A DNA stretch of 64,000 nucleotides from Gemmatimonadaceae bacterium (GCA_036496605.1 DASXKV010000004.1:247298-311297), one strand, 5' to 3'. Counted from the first letter of the stretch, positions 17,898 through 26,891 are shown. The notes: generated by a model not told the origin, from the letters alone. Numbers and translations: made by a program.

Positions 17898-18308
17898 TTA
17901 CATCCGGTGATCGCGTCCAAACGGATCGCCAAGCAGCGACTCCGTGTGCAGAGCACAGAGCCACTGGCCACCCCGGTGAACCCACGTCGACGCGTCGGCC
18001 GCCTCGAGGGTGAGCGGCTTTCCGTCCACCGTCAGCTTCTCCGTCACCTTGTAGGCGATGATCGCCACGCCGCCACTCGGAAAGCTCACGTTAGGCTTCG
18101 CGAAGCTGAACTCGCGCAGTGTCCAGGATGGCGACTCCATCATCTTTTCGAATGTGGCGCGATCGACGGCGCCATGCCCCTGGGCACCCGTCACGATGCA
18201 CGGTTCGTCGATGAGGCTCGACGCGGCCTTCGCGTCGCCGTCGCGAATGGCACTCCAGAATCTGGTCTCGAGGTCGACGATCTCCTGCTCGAGTGTGGCA
18301 TTGGACAT
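17898..18308 (-). CDS. NTF2/SnoaL-like small protein
   Basis: 136 residues with the cone-shaped NTF2-like pattern: a helical start (LEQEIVDLETRFWSAIRDGDA), then ASSLIDEPCIVTG and alternating strands to HRGGQWLCALHTESLL. Close in style to DUF4440 or SnoaL-like proteins, which are either small enzymes or binding modules. It starts at an ATG and ends ten bases before the GH2 start, so it may be the first gene of that cluster, although its relation to sugar use is not obvious. No signal peptide. Confidence 0.78.
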   Translation of the reverse strand: MSNATLEQEIVDLETRFWSAIRDGDAKAASSLIDEPCIVTGAQGHGAVDRATFEKMMESPSWTLREFSFAKPNVSFPSGGVAIIAYKVTEKLTVDGKPLTLEAADASTWVHRGGQWLCALHTESLLGDPFGRDHRM

Positions 18309-18631
18309 TGTGGCCGGGGTTGAAGTCGTTGGATTTCGCCTAACGCGGTGCGCGCAGCATCAGGCCGTCCAGCGCGTGCTGTAAGCCTGCTGCAAGTTGC
18401 GGGTCCGCCGCAATGCCTGTCGCGTCGAGGCCCGACCGGCGATCGGAAGGCTCGGGCTTGCTGTCCCTACGAGCAACGCCCCATCTCGCGGACTTCCACA
18501 AATGGTCAGTAGGCGAATGGCCGCCTCCATCAAAACAGCAAGAATGTTCAAGACTGGAGCACCGATCCGTTCAAGACCGCGGCGGCCGATGCCCGCACCT
18601 TTCTCGGGTCAAACCAACGCATGGAGAAAAG
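18309..18631 (+). other. 323-base intergenic region, divergent promoters
   Basis: Separates the NTF2-like gene (minus) from the lipoprotein operon (plus). It holds one CCTAACG motif at 18339, the two GTTCAAGAC repeats at 18546 and 18569, and a GGAGAAAAG ribosome-binding site at 18623-18631. A frame open across it from 18413 is Arg/Ser-rich and has no protein-like pattern. No convincing -35/-10 pair was recognised. Confidence 0.6.
18546..18577 (+). promoter_or_regulatory. Direct repeat, probable AraC operator
   Basis: GTTCAAGAC at 18546-18554 is repeated exactly at 18569-18577, 23 bp apart (about two helical turns). The same repeat with the same 23-bp spacing lies before the AraC gene at 22388-22419 (GTTCAAAGA and GTTCAAGAC). 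Two tandem half-sites at about two turns are typical of AraC-family targets. The operator precedes the lipoprotein-YceI-OMP operon by 55 bases. Confidence 0.65.
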
Positions 18632-19942
18632 GTGCGCTCGCTCAAATCGATCATCACTCGCGCTGCCGTCGTGGAACTCATAATCGCGGTGTCAACCCTC
18701 GCGGGCTGCAGCAGCGACCGCGTGAGCGCGCCGCAGCCGATCGTCACGCCGCCGTCAACGACGGTCGACGTGGCATTTTGCGCCGGTCTCGAACCGAGCT
18801 GGGTTGCCTTCCAGGACGGCAATGGCGCGTGGACGCAGGCAGTAGCCGTCGTCGCCGGTCGGAGGCTGACCTTCAGCCACGCATTCGCCGCCGATCACGG
18901 CGCGATCGCGACGGTGCGCGTCCTCGGCAACGGCCTCACGTCGATCGCCGTCCAGTACGGTGTGGCGGCGGAGCTCTCGCTCGTCGGCGACACGACGCCC
19001 AGTCATTGCAGCTTGGCCGCGCCGCAGACGTTGTTAGGATCGGTCGCCGGTATCGACACCAACGAGGTCGCGACGATCAACGCCGGGTTCGGCACGCGCG
19101 ATCTGGTGGCGCTCGGCGAGGGCAGCAACACCTTCGCGCTCCCGTCACTCATCGCCGGGCCACAGGACATCCTCGCGACGCGGATATCGCGCGTCGACGG
19201 AACCAACGTGCTGACACGCGTCATCCTTCGTCACACGCCGGAGCTGGCCGACAGTACGACGTTGCCCGTGATCGACTTCAACTCCGCCGAAGCGTTCGCT
19301 CCGGTCGTGGCACATGCGACGATCAACGGTCTTGGACCCGAGGGCGCGCAGTCGCGAACACGACTGCGCACGGCGTTGAGCCAGAGTCAGCTCTCCTTTC
19401 TTGCGAGCTCGGAGACCGCATCCGCGCGAACGTTCTACGCGATCCCCGCGGCGCGACTCGAGCAAACCGACCTCCAGGTCCTGAGTGTCACCGCGAACCC
19501 CACGCTCACGACCGGCATTCGCTCGGCCGAGGTGTACTTCCGAGCGCCCGTTGATCAGACACTAACACTTGGCGCGCCCGCGACGGTGCCGGCGTTGAGC
19601 ACGATTGCAACGACGCCATCGTTGCGCTTGCGCGCCAGGTTCGACACACAGCAGGATTACGACCGCCTAACGGAAATCACGTATCAGCAAGGTCTGAGCA
19701 CGATCGTTACCATCTCGATGACGGCGGCATATGCAGCCCTCGGTAACAGCGGGTACGACCTGATCGTGCCCGATCTCTCGAACGCCGCGGGCTTCGACGC
19801 GCGATGGGCGCTCCGCGCCGGTGTGCCGGTGTCCTGGTCCGCCGCGCGGATGGGCGGCACGCTCGGCCTTGGACAGAACGCAGTACCCGTGGTGGGCTCG
19901 ACGGTCCGAACGAGCATCGTCTCCAACGAGTTCACGCCCTAA
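18632..19942 (+). CDS. Lipoprotein, unknown function
   Basis: 436 residues from the GTG at 18632, preceded by GGAGAAAAG. The frame is open to 18413, but only this start puts a lipoprotein signal at the N-terminus (VVELIIAVSTLAGCSS, lipobox LAGC). The mature part is beta-rich with Thr/Ala repeats and no recognised catalytic motif. It is followed 12 bases later by a YceI gene and then an outer-membrane-type gene. The operon carries a putative AraC operator. Function not recognised. Confidence 0.8.
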   Translation: MRSLKSIITRAAVVELIIAVSTLAGCSSDRVSAPQPIVTPPSTTVDVAFCAGLEPSWVAFQDGNGAWTQAVAVVAGRRLTFSHAFAADHGAIATVRVLGNGLTSIAVQYGVAAELSLVGDTTPSHCSLAAPQTLLGSVAGIDTNEVATINAGFGTRDLVALGEGSNTFALPSLIAGPQDILATRISRVDGTNVLTRVILRHTPELADSTTLPVIDFNSAEAFAPVVAHATINGLGPEGAQSRTRLRTALSQSQLSFLASSETASARTFYAIPAARLEQTDLQVLSVTANPTLTTGIRSAEVYFRAPVDQTLTLGAPATVPALSTIATTPSLRLRARFDTQQDYDRLTEITYQQGLSTIVTISMTAAYAALGNSGYDLIVPDLSNAAGFDARWALRAGVPVSWSAARMGGTLGLGQNAVPVVGSTVRTSIVSNEFTP

Positions 19943-19954
19943 CGAGAACTGATC

Positions 19955-20578
19955 ATGCGAACACGAGTCACTCTCTCACGAAGCCTGCGCTATCTGCTGG
20001 CATGGACGCCGACGATCGCGGCCGCCCGGGCGCTTCCGGCGCAGCGTCCTGTCTCCGATGCGGTGCTGCAACGGGGCTCGCTCAGCTTTCTCGGCCACGC
20101 GACCGTCGGAGACTTCGTCGGCGTGACCAGCAGCGTCACCGGCGTGATCATCGGTGGTCGCGACTATTCCGTCACGCGCGGATTCGTCGAAGCATCGGTC
20201 CGAACGCTGGTCACGGGGAACGAACGTCGGGATCGGGACCTGCGCGAGTCGATGGAAGTCGCTCGTTACCCGATGATGCGTTTCGATCTCAGCGCGGTGA
20301 CGCCGGTCCCGTCGGCATCTGTGACTCCGGACTCCATCGCCATGATGCTCCATGGTGCGCTGACCATCCATGGCGTGACGCAGCGCGTGGATCTCGCGGC
20401 GCGGGTGACCAGAGCTGGCGATACGACGCGCGTCACGACGCGCTTTCCGCTCGATCTTGGAAGCTACGACATACGTGGCTTGACGAAGATGTTCGGGCTG
20501 CTGCGCATGCAGAACGAGATCGAGGTTCGGGTGGATCTCCTCTTCCTGGACGCGCCGACGCAGTGGGCGAATCCATGA
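19955..20578 (+). CDS. YceI-family periplasmic protein
   Basis: 207 residues with an N-terminal signal segment (about 1-30, cleavage near RALPAQ). The core follows the YceI lipocalin-like pattern: SLSFLGHATVGDFVGVTSSVTG, then RDRDLRESMEVARYPMMRFDLSAV, and HGVTQRVDLAARVTRAG. YceI proteins bind polyisoprenoids or other amphiphilic molecules in the periplasm. It overlaps the next gene by four bases (ATGA), so translation is coupled. Neighbours: an unknown lipoprotein before and an outer-membrane-like protein after. Confidence 0.85.
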   Translation: MRTRVTLSRSLRYLLAWTPTIAAARALPAQRPVSDAVLQRGSLSFLGHATVGDFVGVTSSVTGVIIGGRDYSVTRGFVEASVRTLVTGNERRDRDLRESMEVARYPMMRFDLSAVTPVPSASVTPDSIAMMLHGALTIHGVTQRVDLAARVTRAGDTTRVTTRFPLDLGSYDIRGLTKMFGLLRMQNEIEVRVDLLFLDAPTQWANP

Positions 20579-21435
20579 ATCGCGTCAGCGTGGCAGCGCT
20601 GCTTGGCGCGTTAGGCGCTGCCATGGCGGCAACGCGGGCAGACGCGCAGTGCCGGCCCCCGGCAAACAGCCACGAAGCGCGATTGCTCGCGTTCTACGAG
20701 TCACCCATCGTCTTCTCGATGGCGGGAGCGCCGGAGCGGCTCGCGGCGGGAGATCTTCGTCTCGGCGGCGAGTTGGTTCCCGTCCCATCGCCCGATCCCG
20801 CGTTGCAGCGTCCGAATTACTGCTACGCGAACACGATGAATAATACCAAGCTCGCGCCCGTCTTCGGCCGGCCACGTCTCACCCTCGGGCTACCCGCCGG
20901 TTTCGCGATCGACGCAAGCTATCTGCCTAACGTGACCGTCTCGTCAGCGCAGGCGAGCCTCGTGAGCGTCGCGGTCACGCACACTGCATCGATGCCACTT
21001 GCAGGTGAGCGCATTGCGTTGGTCGTACGACTTGACGGCACCGGGGGTCAGGTGCGCGGTGCGATCACCTGTCCGCGAGCGAGCTTGCAGACGATCGACG
21101 AAAGCGTCCCGTGCTACGGCACGCAACCGTCGCGCGACACGTTCCACCCCAACTCCTTCGGGCTCGAGCTCGCTGCCGGAACGCGCGCCAGCGAACGCGT
21201 TGACGTTTACGCCGGTGGCGGCGTGCGATCGCTGCGTCCACGCTTTCAGGCAGGATTCAGCGACGCGCTGGGGAATGTCGATCGCACGACCATCGACGTC
21301 GACCTCGTGCGCGCGACCGCCTTCGCCGGTGTCACCGCGCGCGTGCGCGATCGTATTGCTCTGTCGGGACAGCTCTACATCGTGCCGGCCGACGTGACCA
21401 CCCTCCGCCTCGGCGCCCAGTACACCTTACGCTGA
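20575..21435 (+). CDS. Probable outer-membrane beta-barrel protein
   Basis: 286 residues with a signal peptide (cleavage near TRADAQ). Alternating hydrophobic strands and an aromatic/Arg ending (LRLGAQYTLR) suggest a small beta-barrel. Strand-like phrases such as LTLGLPAGFAIDASYLP and RVDVYAGGGVRSLRP recur. Two internal Cys pairs may form disulfides. The ATG at 20575 overlaps the YceI stop; the frame is open further upstream only because it shadows the YceI gene. Its 3' end overlaps the convergent AraC gene by nine bases. No family name recognised. Confidence 0.7.
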   Translation: MNRVSVAALLGALGAAMAATRADAQCRPPANSHEARLLAFYESPIVFSMAGAPERLAAGDLRLGGELVPVPSPDPALQRPNYCYANTMNNTKLAPVFGRPRLTLGLPAGFAIDASYLPNVTVSSAQASLVSVAVTHTASMPLAGERIALVVRLDGTGGQVRGAITCPRASLQTIDESVPCYGTQPSRDTFHPNSFGLELAAGTRASERVDVYAGGGVRSLRPRFQAGFSDALGNVDRTTIDVDLVRATAFAGVTARVRDRIALSGQLYIVPADVTTLRLGAQYTLR

Positions 21436-22359
21436 GCGCCGGCGCCGTGAATGCAACAACATGCCTGGCGTCATTCCATAGTGGCGCTTGAAGAAGCGCG
21501 TGAAATGCGCCTGGTCCGCGAAGCCAGTACGCAGTGCTACATCGGACAGCGAGGCGTCCGGCGAATCGAGCAGGCGGCGCGCGCGCTCGAGGCGAAGCGT
21601 CATGAGGTGCTGGTGAGGCGCGCGACCGACCGACTCCTTGAACGCCCGCGCGAAGTGGGCCGGAGAGAGTCCCGCCTCGCGAGCGAGCGTGTCGATCGTC
21701 AGATGTGCATCCGGTTTCGTATCCATCAGCTCGAGGATACGGCGCCTAACGGCTGGCGCGAGACCGCCGCGAATACGTACCGGCGCGGGCTTCGCGACGC
21801 CCGCCTGTTGCACGAGCTGAATGCCGAGCGCGGTCGTCAATGTGTCGACGAAGGCGAGGCCATTCGGCGTTCCGTCGCCGGCTTCGTTCGCCAACGCGCC
21901 CAGGATGTGCCGCATCTGCGCACCGCCGATGCCATACGCACGACGAAGCGCGATCGGCGTGGCGTTGTCCTCGTTCATGGTCACCAACCGATCGAAGCGC
22001 AGTGGATCGATCGAGACTCGTACGTACGCGTGGGGACCGGCGGCGCGGACCCGAAGCGAGAATCCCTGTCCCGCCGGATTGAGCCACGCCATACCCGGTT
22101 CGAGGGTCACTGGCCGATACCCGTTCGCCTCCTTCACCTCGATCGTGATCGGACGCTCGTCGGCGTTCACGCCGAGGTAGTGATGCGCGAACGTGACGTC
22201 GTCGACCTCGGCGACGTCGTTGCGACCGGCCTCGAGCAGCACGCCTGGCCAATCGAGCGCCTGCGCCGTCGCGACACTCCGCTCATCACGGACGGAAATG
22301 ATCCGTCGCGGACCGTGCCGGTCGAACAACGGCACGATGCATCTCATTCGCATGACCAC
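21427..22359 (-). CDS. AraC-family transcriptional regulator
   Basis: 310 residues. The N-terminal 190 residues are a cupin-like sensing domain (VTLEPGMAWLNPAGQ). The C-terminal AraC DNA-binding domain (about 205-305) has both helix-turn-helix units: TIDTLAREAGLSPAHFARAFKE and LSDVALRTGFADQAHFTRFFKRHYGMTPG. The GTG at 22359 has AAGGAG five bases upstream; ATGs follow at 22353 and 22347. The GTTCAAGAC pair upstream suggests autoregulation and control of the 18.6-21.4 kb operon, whose last gene it faces tail to tail. Confidence 0.9.
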   Translation of the reverse strand: MVMRMRCIVPLFDRHGPRRIISVRDERSVATAQALDWPGVLLEAGRNDVAEVDDVTFAHHYLGVNADERPITIEVKEANGYRPVTLEPGMAWLNPAGQGFSLRVRAAGPHAYVRVSIDPLRFDRLVTMNEDNATPIALRRAYGIGGAQMRHILGALANEAGDGTPNGLAFVDTLTTALGIQLVQQAGVAKPAPVRIRGGLAPAVRRRILELMDTKPDAHLTIDTLAREAGLSPAHFARAFKESVGRAPHQHLMTLRLERARRLLDSPDASLSDVALRTGFADQAHFTRFFKRHYGMTPGMLLHSRRRRSA

Positions 22360-22387
22360 CGAAGCTCCTTACTCATCGAGCAGAAAC

Positions 22388-22419
22388 GTTCAAAGAAAAT
22401 GACGTGGTTCGTTCAAGAC
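22388..22419. promoter_or_regulatory. Direct repeat, probable AraC operator
   Basis: GTTCAAAGA (22388-22396) and GTTCAAGAC (22411-22419) are 23 bp apart, the same unit and spacing as at 18546-18577. It lies 29 bp upstream of the araC start and 111 bp upstream of the divergent cupredoxin gene, so it could serve either. Confidence 0.6.
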
Positions 22420-22529
22420 CCACGGGCTGGGTGAAGAGAACTTGCTCATCAACAAGGAAGACGCGATCAGGCTGAGAAATCATCCTGACTTTGCTCACTC
22501 ACAGACGATCAGAATCAGGAGATACTTCG

Positions 22530-22883
22530 ATGAGATCCATGAGAAACGTGCTACTGGCCATCACGGCGGCCATGCTGGCGGCATGCAGCGGAGGATACGG
22601 CGGAACGACATCCCCGATTCCCAACGACGGTCACACCATTGCGGCCACGCCGGCGCTGACCTTTGGCCCCTCGTCCCTCAGCGTGAACGCGGGCGACGCC
22701 GTGACCTTCGCCTTCGGATCGGTCGCGCATAACGTCTTCTTCGACGCAGCGACGGGTGCTCCCGCCGACATCGACGGGCTGAACGCCAACGTATCCGTCC
22801 AGCGCACGTTCACGACGCGAGGGACGTATACCTATACCTGCCACATCCATCCTTCGATGCACGGGACGGTCGTGGTGCAGTGA
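22530..22883 (+). CDS. Plastocyanin-like cupredoxin lipoprotein
   Basis: 117 residues. N-terminal lipobox LAACSG (Cys about 17) makes it a membrane-anchored lipoprotein. The blue-copper ligands are in order: His in VAHNVFF, then Cys, His and Met in TCHIHPSMHG. The domain length fits a single plastocyanin/azurin fold, so it probably carries electrons outside the cytoplasm. The ATG at 22530 is chosen for the AGGAG eight bases before it; the frame is open to 22491. It is divergent from araC. Redox partner unknown. Confidence 0.88.
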   Translation: MRSMRNVLLAITAAMLAACSGGYGGTTSPIPNDGHTIAATPALTFGPSSLSVNAGDAVTFAFGSVAHNVFFDAATGAPADIDGLNANVSVQRTFTTRGTYTYTCHIHPSMHGTVVVQ

Positions 22884-22993
22884 GAAGGCTACGATGGCTG
22901 TCGCCGGCTCGACATCGGACGAGCCGGCGCGGCGCCGTCAGCGACCTTGGCAGCGCCGTGTAGGACGGCGACGGACAGGTAAAGCTTTCTTAA

Positions 22994-23031
22994 GTCGCTC
23001 GTCCGTCACCCATTCGTTACGCCGCCGTTGC
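22994..23031 (+). promoter_or_regulatory. Pho-box-like array, four 11-bp units
   Basis: Units in strict 11-bp phase: GTCGC (22994), GTCAC (23005), GTTAC (23016) and GTTGC (23027). The two central units are strong and the outer two partial. The array ends 75 bp before the TonB receptor start, similar to the boxes before pstS1, pstS2 and the porin. E. coli PhoB boxes are also 11-bp direct repeats (core GTCA). Confidence 0.55.
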
Positions 23032-23105
23032 AGCGTGCACGCACGAGCGCGACGAGCGAGCCATAGCTCTCACTCCTCTGAACCCTGTCCCACGTCGGAG
23101 GAGCC

Positions 23106-25994
23106 ATGTACCAAGACCCCTGCTCGGCTCGGCCGAGCGCACGTCGTACGGGCGTGCGCCTCGGATTGGCGATCGCCATCGCACTCGCAGGTTGCCTTGC
23201 GAGTCCGTCGCGTGTGAGCGCGCAATCGACGGCAACACTGGTCGGGCGCGTCACCGATTCCACCGGAACGACGATCACGCACGCGGTGCTCCACGTCGTC
23301 GGCACGTCGCTCACCATCCTCACCGACGCGAACGGTGGGTATCGTTTCAACCAGGTGCCAGCGGGAGCTCAGCTCCTGATCACGCGCGCCTTTGGCTTCA
23401 CACCCGACACACAGAGCGTCACCCTCGCTGGCGGAGCGACGGTCACGAGAAACCTGACGCTGCGTCCGTCGACGCAGCGGCTCGCGGAAATGATCGTCCG
23501 GGAGTCGCCGCGCATGGCGGAAACGAAAGCCGCGGCGCTCGCGAAGCAGCAGAACGCCGACAATCTCGTGGCGGTGCTGTCAGGCGACGAGATTCGCGCG
23601 CTGCCGAACTTCAACGCCGCCGAGGCCGCGGGCCGCATTCCCGGCGTGTCACTCGAGCGCGACGAGGGGGAAGGAAAGTTCGTGCAGGTACGCGGGACGG
23701 AGCCGCGTCTCTCCAACGTGACCATCAACGGCATCCACATTCCGGGCACCGAATCCGATCGCATTCCGAAGCTCGACGACGTTCCGTCGGACCTTCTCGC
23801 GGCGATCGAGGTTTCAAAGACGCTCACGGCCGATCTGGACGCCGACGCGATCGGGGGCTCGGTGAATCTCGTGACGAAGACGCCCGAAGGCCGTCCGCGT
23901 GGTTACCTCGCTGGCCAGTACGGGCAGATCGATCTCCTGTCGCGGAATACCTATCAGGGCGGATTCACGTACGGTGGCCGCACCGGGCCCGATGAGAAGC
24001 TGGGCTTTCTCCTGGGCGGCTCGGCCGACCGCAACAACCGCGCGATCAACGACGTCGAACCGGCGTGGGGCATGTATGATGCGCCGAGTGGCTCGTCGGT
24101 CTCCGCACCTAACGAATGGAGCAATCGAGACTACCTCTATCAGCGCGAGCGCTACGGCCTCGGCGGCGACCTCGATTATCGCCTCGACGCGACCAGCGAC
24201 GTCTACGTGAGAGGCCTCTGGAGCCTGTTCAAGAACTACGGCCGGCGGTGGGTTTACGACCTTTCGGGAGACGCCGCGCCGACCTCACCAACCGCCGGTA
24301 CTATCCCGGGCGTCGGACTCGAGCGCACGTCGGAATTCCGCACGCCGCTCGAACAGATGTGGGCCGGCGCCGCCGGCGGGCATCACGACAACGGACCGTG
24401 GACGTTCGATTATAGCCTGAGCGTCGCCGGCACCAGCCAGCGCGAGAAGAATCACCGCTCGGCGACCTTCGCGTACAATGGCCCCGACATCGATCTCGAT
24501 TACGCCGCCAGCAACCCCGAGTATCCGCAGTACCATTACCAGTCGGCCGGTGATTCCGTCGCCGCGAACTCCGCGGCCAACTACACGATGAGCGGATACT
24601 CATTGGGCGATCAAGTAACGACTGGGCGCGACATCGGCGGTGGCGCAAATGCGCTGTTGCACTATGGCCTGGGCGACAATCAGAGCCAGTTCAAGGTCGG
24701 CGTTCGGTATCGCTACGAGCGGAAGGACGTCACCGATCAGCAACTGACGTTCAAGGACATCGGCGGCCCGCTCTCGTTGGCGCAGGTCACCGATGGCTTC
24801 AATGATCCGAACTTCTATCGACGCCTGGCATCCGGCTACACGATCGCGCCGGTGATCGATGTTTCCGGCGTTGCGGCGTACGAGAACGCGCATTCGGCCG
24901 ACTTCACCCAGACACGCAATCCGGCGAAGGATTCGCTCGGCAGCTTCTACGGCGGCGAAAAGATCTACTCCGCGTACGGCATGAACACCACCGACTTCGG
25001 CCAACTGCGGGTGAACCTCGGCCTTCGTGTCGAGGCGACGCGCGCCAGCTATCTCGGGCACATTTATTTTCAGCCGACCGACGCGTCGGGCAACTCCACG
25101 GGCGCGCAAACGCTCGAGCAGGTCACGGGCTCGAAGAGTTACACCGATCTCTTTCCAAGCGCACAGCTGCGATACGCGGTCGATCCGGAGACGAACTTTC
25201 GACTCGCGATCACACGCGGGATCGCGAGGCCCAATTATCCGGATCTCGCGCCGAACCAATCGGGCATGACCTGTCCGACGTGTGCCAACCAACCGTCACT
25301 GAGCGGCTTCACGACGGGGAATCCCAATCTGGTCGCACAGCGCGCGTGGAACTATGATTTTCTTGTTGAGCACTATCTAAATACAGTCGGTGTCGTCTCC
25401 GGTGGCATCTTCTACAAGAAGCTGAGCGACGTCATTCTCACGCGGCGCATCACGTACGAGGGTCCGGGCCCGTTCAACGGCTACGTCGGATACGCGCCGG
25501 ACAACGGCGGCGACGGCTGGCTCTACGGCGCCGAATTCGCGTACACGCAGCGCTTCGTCTTTCTTCCGGGTCGGCTCGCGGGACTCGGCTTCGACGGCAA
25601 CTGGACCCACACCCAATCCCAGGTGCTCGTCGATCCGGATGCCGGTCGTAAGGCGCCGCTTCTGCGCCAGTCGCCGAACATCGGCAACGCCTATCTCACC
25701 TACGATCAGTCGCCCTTCTCGGCGCGCATCGGCTGGACGTACAACGGCGCGATGATCGACGCATACGGCGACGGCACGCCGACGGCAAACGGCGACAACT
25801 ACTTCTATCCGCACGCGCAGGTTGACGGCTCGATCGTGTACAACGCCACGAACGATGTCCAGCTGCAGTTCATGATGCTGAACATGAACAACGCCGTCTT
25901 CGGATTCTACCAGGGCACGCCGGGCCACGAGTTCAGCTTCCAGCGGGAGTACTACGGGCCGACCTTCTTTTTCGGTACGAAGATCGGACTTTGA
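23106..25994 (+). CDS. TonB-dependent receptor with regulatory N-domain
   Basis: 962 residues. Signal region about 17-40 (ending RVSAQ), a carboxypeptidase-regulatory-like beta-sandwich (about 42-120), then a plug domain (about 140-265: IPGVSLERDEGEGKFVQVRGTEPRLSN, DAIGGSVNLVTK) and a barrel to the C-terminal strand ending FFFGTKIGL. Such receptors import large or scarce nutrients across the outer membrane using TonB energy. The ATG at 23106 has GGAGGA just upstream. An 11-bp Pho-like array in front suggests expression under phosphate shortage and thus a phosphorus-bearing ligand; that is inference. Confidence 0.92.
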   Translation: MYQDPCSARPSARRTGVRLGLAIAIALAGCLASPSRVSAQSTATLVGRVTDSTGTTITHAVLHVVGTSLTILTDANGGYRFNQVPAGAQLLITRAFGFTPDTQSVTLAGGATVTRNLTLRPSTQRLAEMIVRESPRMAETKAAALAKQQNADNLVAVLSGDEIRALPNFNAAEAAGRIPGVSLERDEGEGKFVQVRGTEPRLSNVTINGIHIPGTESDRIPKLDDVPSDLLAAIEVSKTLTADLDADAIGGSVNLVTKTPEGRPRGYLAGQYGQIDLLSRNTYQGGFTYGGRTGPDEKLGFLLGGSADRNNRAINDVEPAWGMYDAPSGSSVSAPNEWSNRDYLYQRERYGLGGDLDYRLDATSDVYVRGLWSLFKNYGRRWVYDLSGDAAPTSPTAGTIPGVGLERTSEFRTPLEQMWAGAAGGHHDNGPWTFDYSLSVAGTSQREKNHRSATFAYNGPDIDLDYAASNPEYPQYHYQSAGDSVAANSAANYTMSGYSLGDQVTTGRDIGGGANALLHYGLGDNQSQFKVGVRYRYERKDVTDQQLTFKDIGGPLSLAQVTDGFNDPNFYRRLASGYTIAPVIDVSGVAAYENAHSADFTQTRNPAKDSLGSFYGGEKIYSAYGMNTTDFGQLRVNLGLRVEATRASYLGHIYFQPTDASGNSTGAQTLEQVTGSKSYTDLFPSAQLRYAVDPETNFRLAITRGIARPNYPDLAPNQSGMTCPTCANQPSLSGFTTGNPNLVAQRAWNYDFLVEHYLNTVGVVSGGIFYKKLSDVILTRRITYEGPGPFNGYVGYAPDNGGDGWLYGAEFAYTQRFVFLPGRLAGLGFDGNWTHTQSQVLVDPDAGRKAPLLRQSPNIGNAYLTYDQSPFSARIGWTYNGAMIDAYGDGTPTANGDNYFYPHAQVDGSIVYNATNDVQLQFMMLNMNNAVFGFYQGTPGHEFSFQREYYGPTFFFGTKIGL

Positions 25995-26007
25995 TGGATG
26001 ATTTAGT

Positions 26008-26057
26008 GGTTGGTGATTGGTGATGGGTGCTTCGCGACTCATCACCAATCACCAACC
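26008..26057. terminator. Bidirectional hairpin terminator
   Basis: Arms 26008-26028 and 26037-26057 pair over 21 bp with a single G-T wobble around the 8-base loop GCTTCGCG. Each arm is built from GGTTGG/GATTGG units. It lies exactly between the convergent TonB receptor and sigma-factor genes, so it can stop transcription from both sides. A similar but weaker hairpin follows phoB at 39371-39399. Confidence 0.75.
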
Positions 26058-26058
26058 T

Positions 26059-26673
26059 CTACTTCTCCATTTCCCGCCTCAGCCATGCTCTCGCAATCGC
26101 CCATTCGCGCTTCACCGTCGCCGGTGACACGCCCAGCGCTTCGGCGGTCTCCTCGATGTTCAAGCCGCTGAAGTAGCGCAGTTCGACAAGCCGGGCTTGG
26201 TCGGGATCGAGCGCCGCAAGTCTTTCGAGCGCGTCATTGAGCGCGAGGACATCCACGTCCCCGTCGCCGCCGGCGTATTCCTCACTGAACGCAATGTCGC
26301 CGAGGGAGAGTGCTGACACGCCGCCGCCGCGCTTGGCTGCCAGTCGAGCGCGCGCGTGATCGACGAGAATCCGGCGCATCAACTGCGCGGCGACGCCGAA
26401 AAAATGGGCACGGTTCCGCCAATGGACGCGACTCTGATCAACGAGTCGCAGGTAGGCTTCATTCACGAGTGCGGTCGGCTGCAGGGTATGCACCTCTCCC
26501 TCGCGCCGCATCGCACGTACTGCCTGACGATGCAGCTCGGCATAGATGAGGCGGAGCAGACGGTCGCTCGCTGCCTCGTCGCCCGCCCGCCAGGCGAGGA
26601 GGAGTTGAGTGACTTCAGACGGCGCGGTGTCGGACGGCGCCGAGGATTCGTCTGGCGATGAAGGCGACGGCAC
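26059..26673 (-). CDS. ECF-type RNA polymerase sigma factor
   Basis: 204 residues. Sigma region 2 (about 30-100: LLLAWRAGDEAASDRLL, RRILVDHARAR) and region 4 (about 145-195: LDPDQARLVELRYFSGLNIEETAEALGVSPATVKREW) are clear. The phrase LQPTALVNEAYLRL marks the ECF subgroup common in acidobacteria, planctomycetes and gemmatimonads (TIGR02999-like). GTG start at 26673. No anti-sigma gene is adjacent. It faces the TonB receptor, but FecI-like control of that receptor is not supported, as the sigma subgroup differs. Confidence 0.9.
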   Translation of the reverse strand: MPSPSSPDESSAPSDTAPSEVTQLLLAWRAGDEAASDRLLRLIYAELHRQAVRAMRREGEVHTLQPTALVNEAYLRLVDQSRVHWRNRAHFFGVAAQLMRRILVDHARARLAAKRGGGVSALSLGDIAFSEEYAGGDGDVDVLALNDALERLAALDPDQARLVELRYFSGLNIEETAEALGVSPATVKREWAIARAWLRREMEK

Positions 26674-26891
26674 GGTGACTCGGCCTTACGAGTGGCGAGG
26701 GAAGCGATTGGCCAGAGCGCGACGATACGATCAGCGCTCACACGCGTCAAGCAAGCCGCGGCGAGGCAGTGACGGTCGGGAGCGCCAGACGTCGACGTCG
26801 CGTGAAGAGGCCGGGCGCGAGCGCAAGCGTGGCGATGGTGACTGGAACGATTCTGAAAGATCTGCAGCAATGGAGCCGTTGCGACGCCGCG

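Noticed and set aside
19804..20574. Long N-terminal extension of the barrel-protein frame
   Set aside because: It covers the YceI gene in another frame, is Arg-rich, and the ATG at 20575 with its signal peptide is the natural start.
26059..26673. FecI-like sigma factor controlling the adjacent TonB receptor
   Set aside because: The subgroup signature is TIGR02999-like, no FecR is present, and the genes are convergent.
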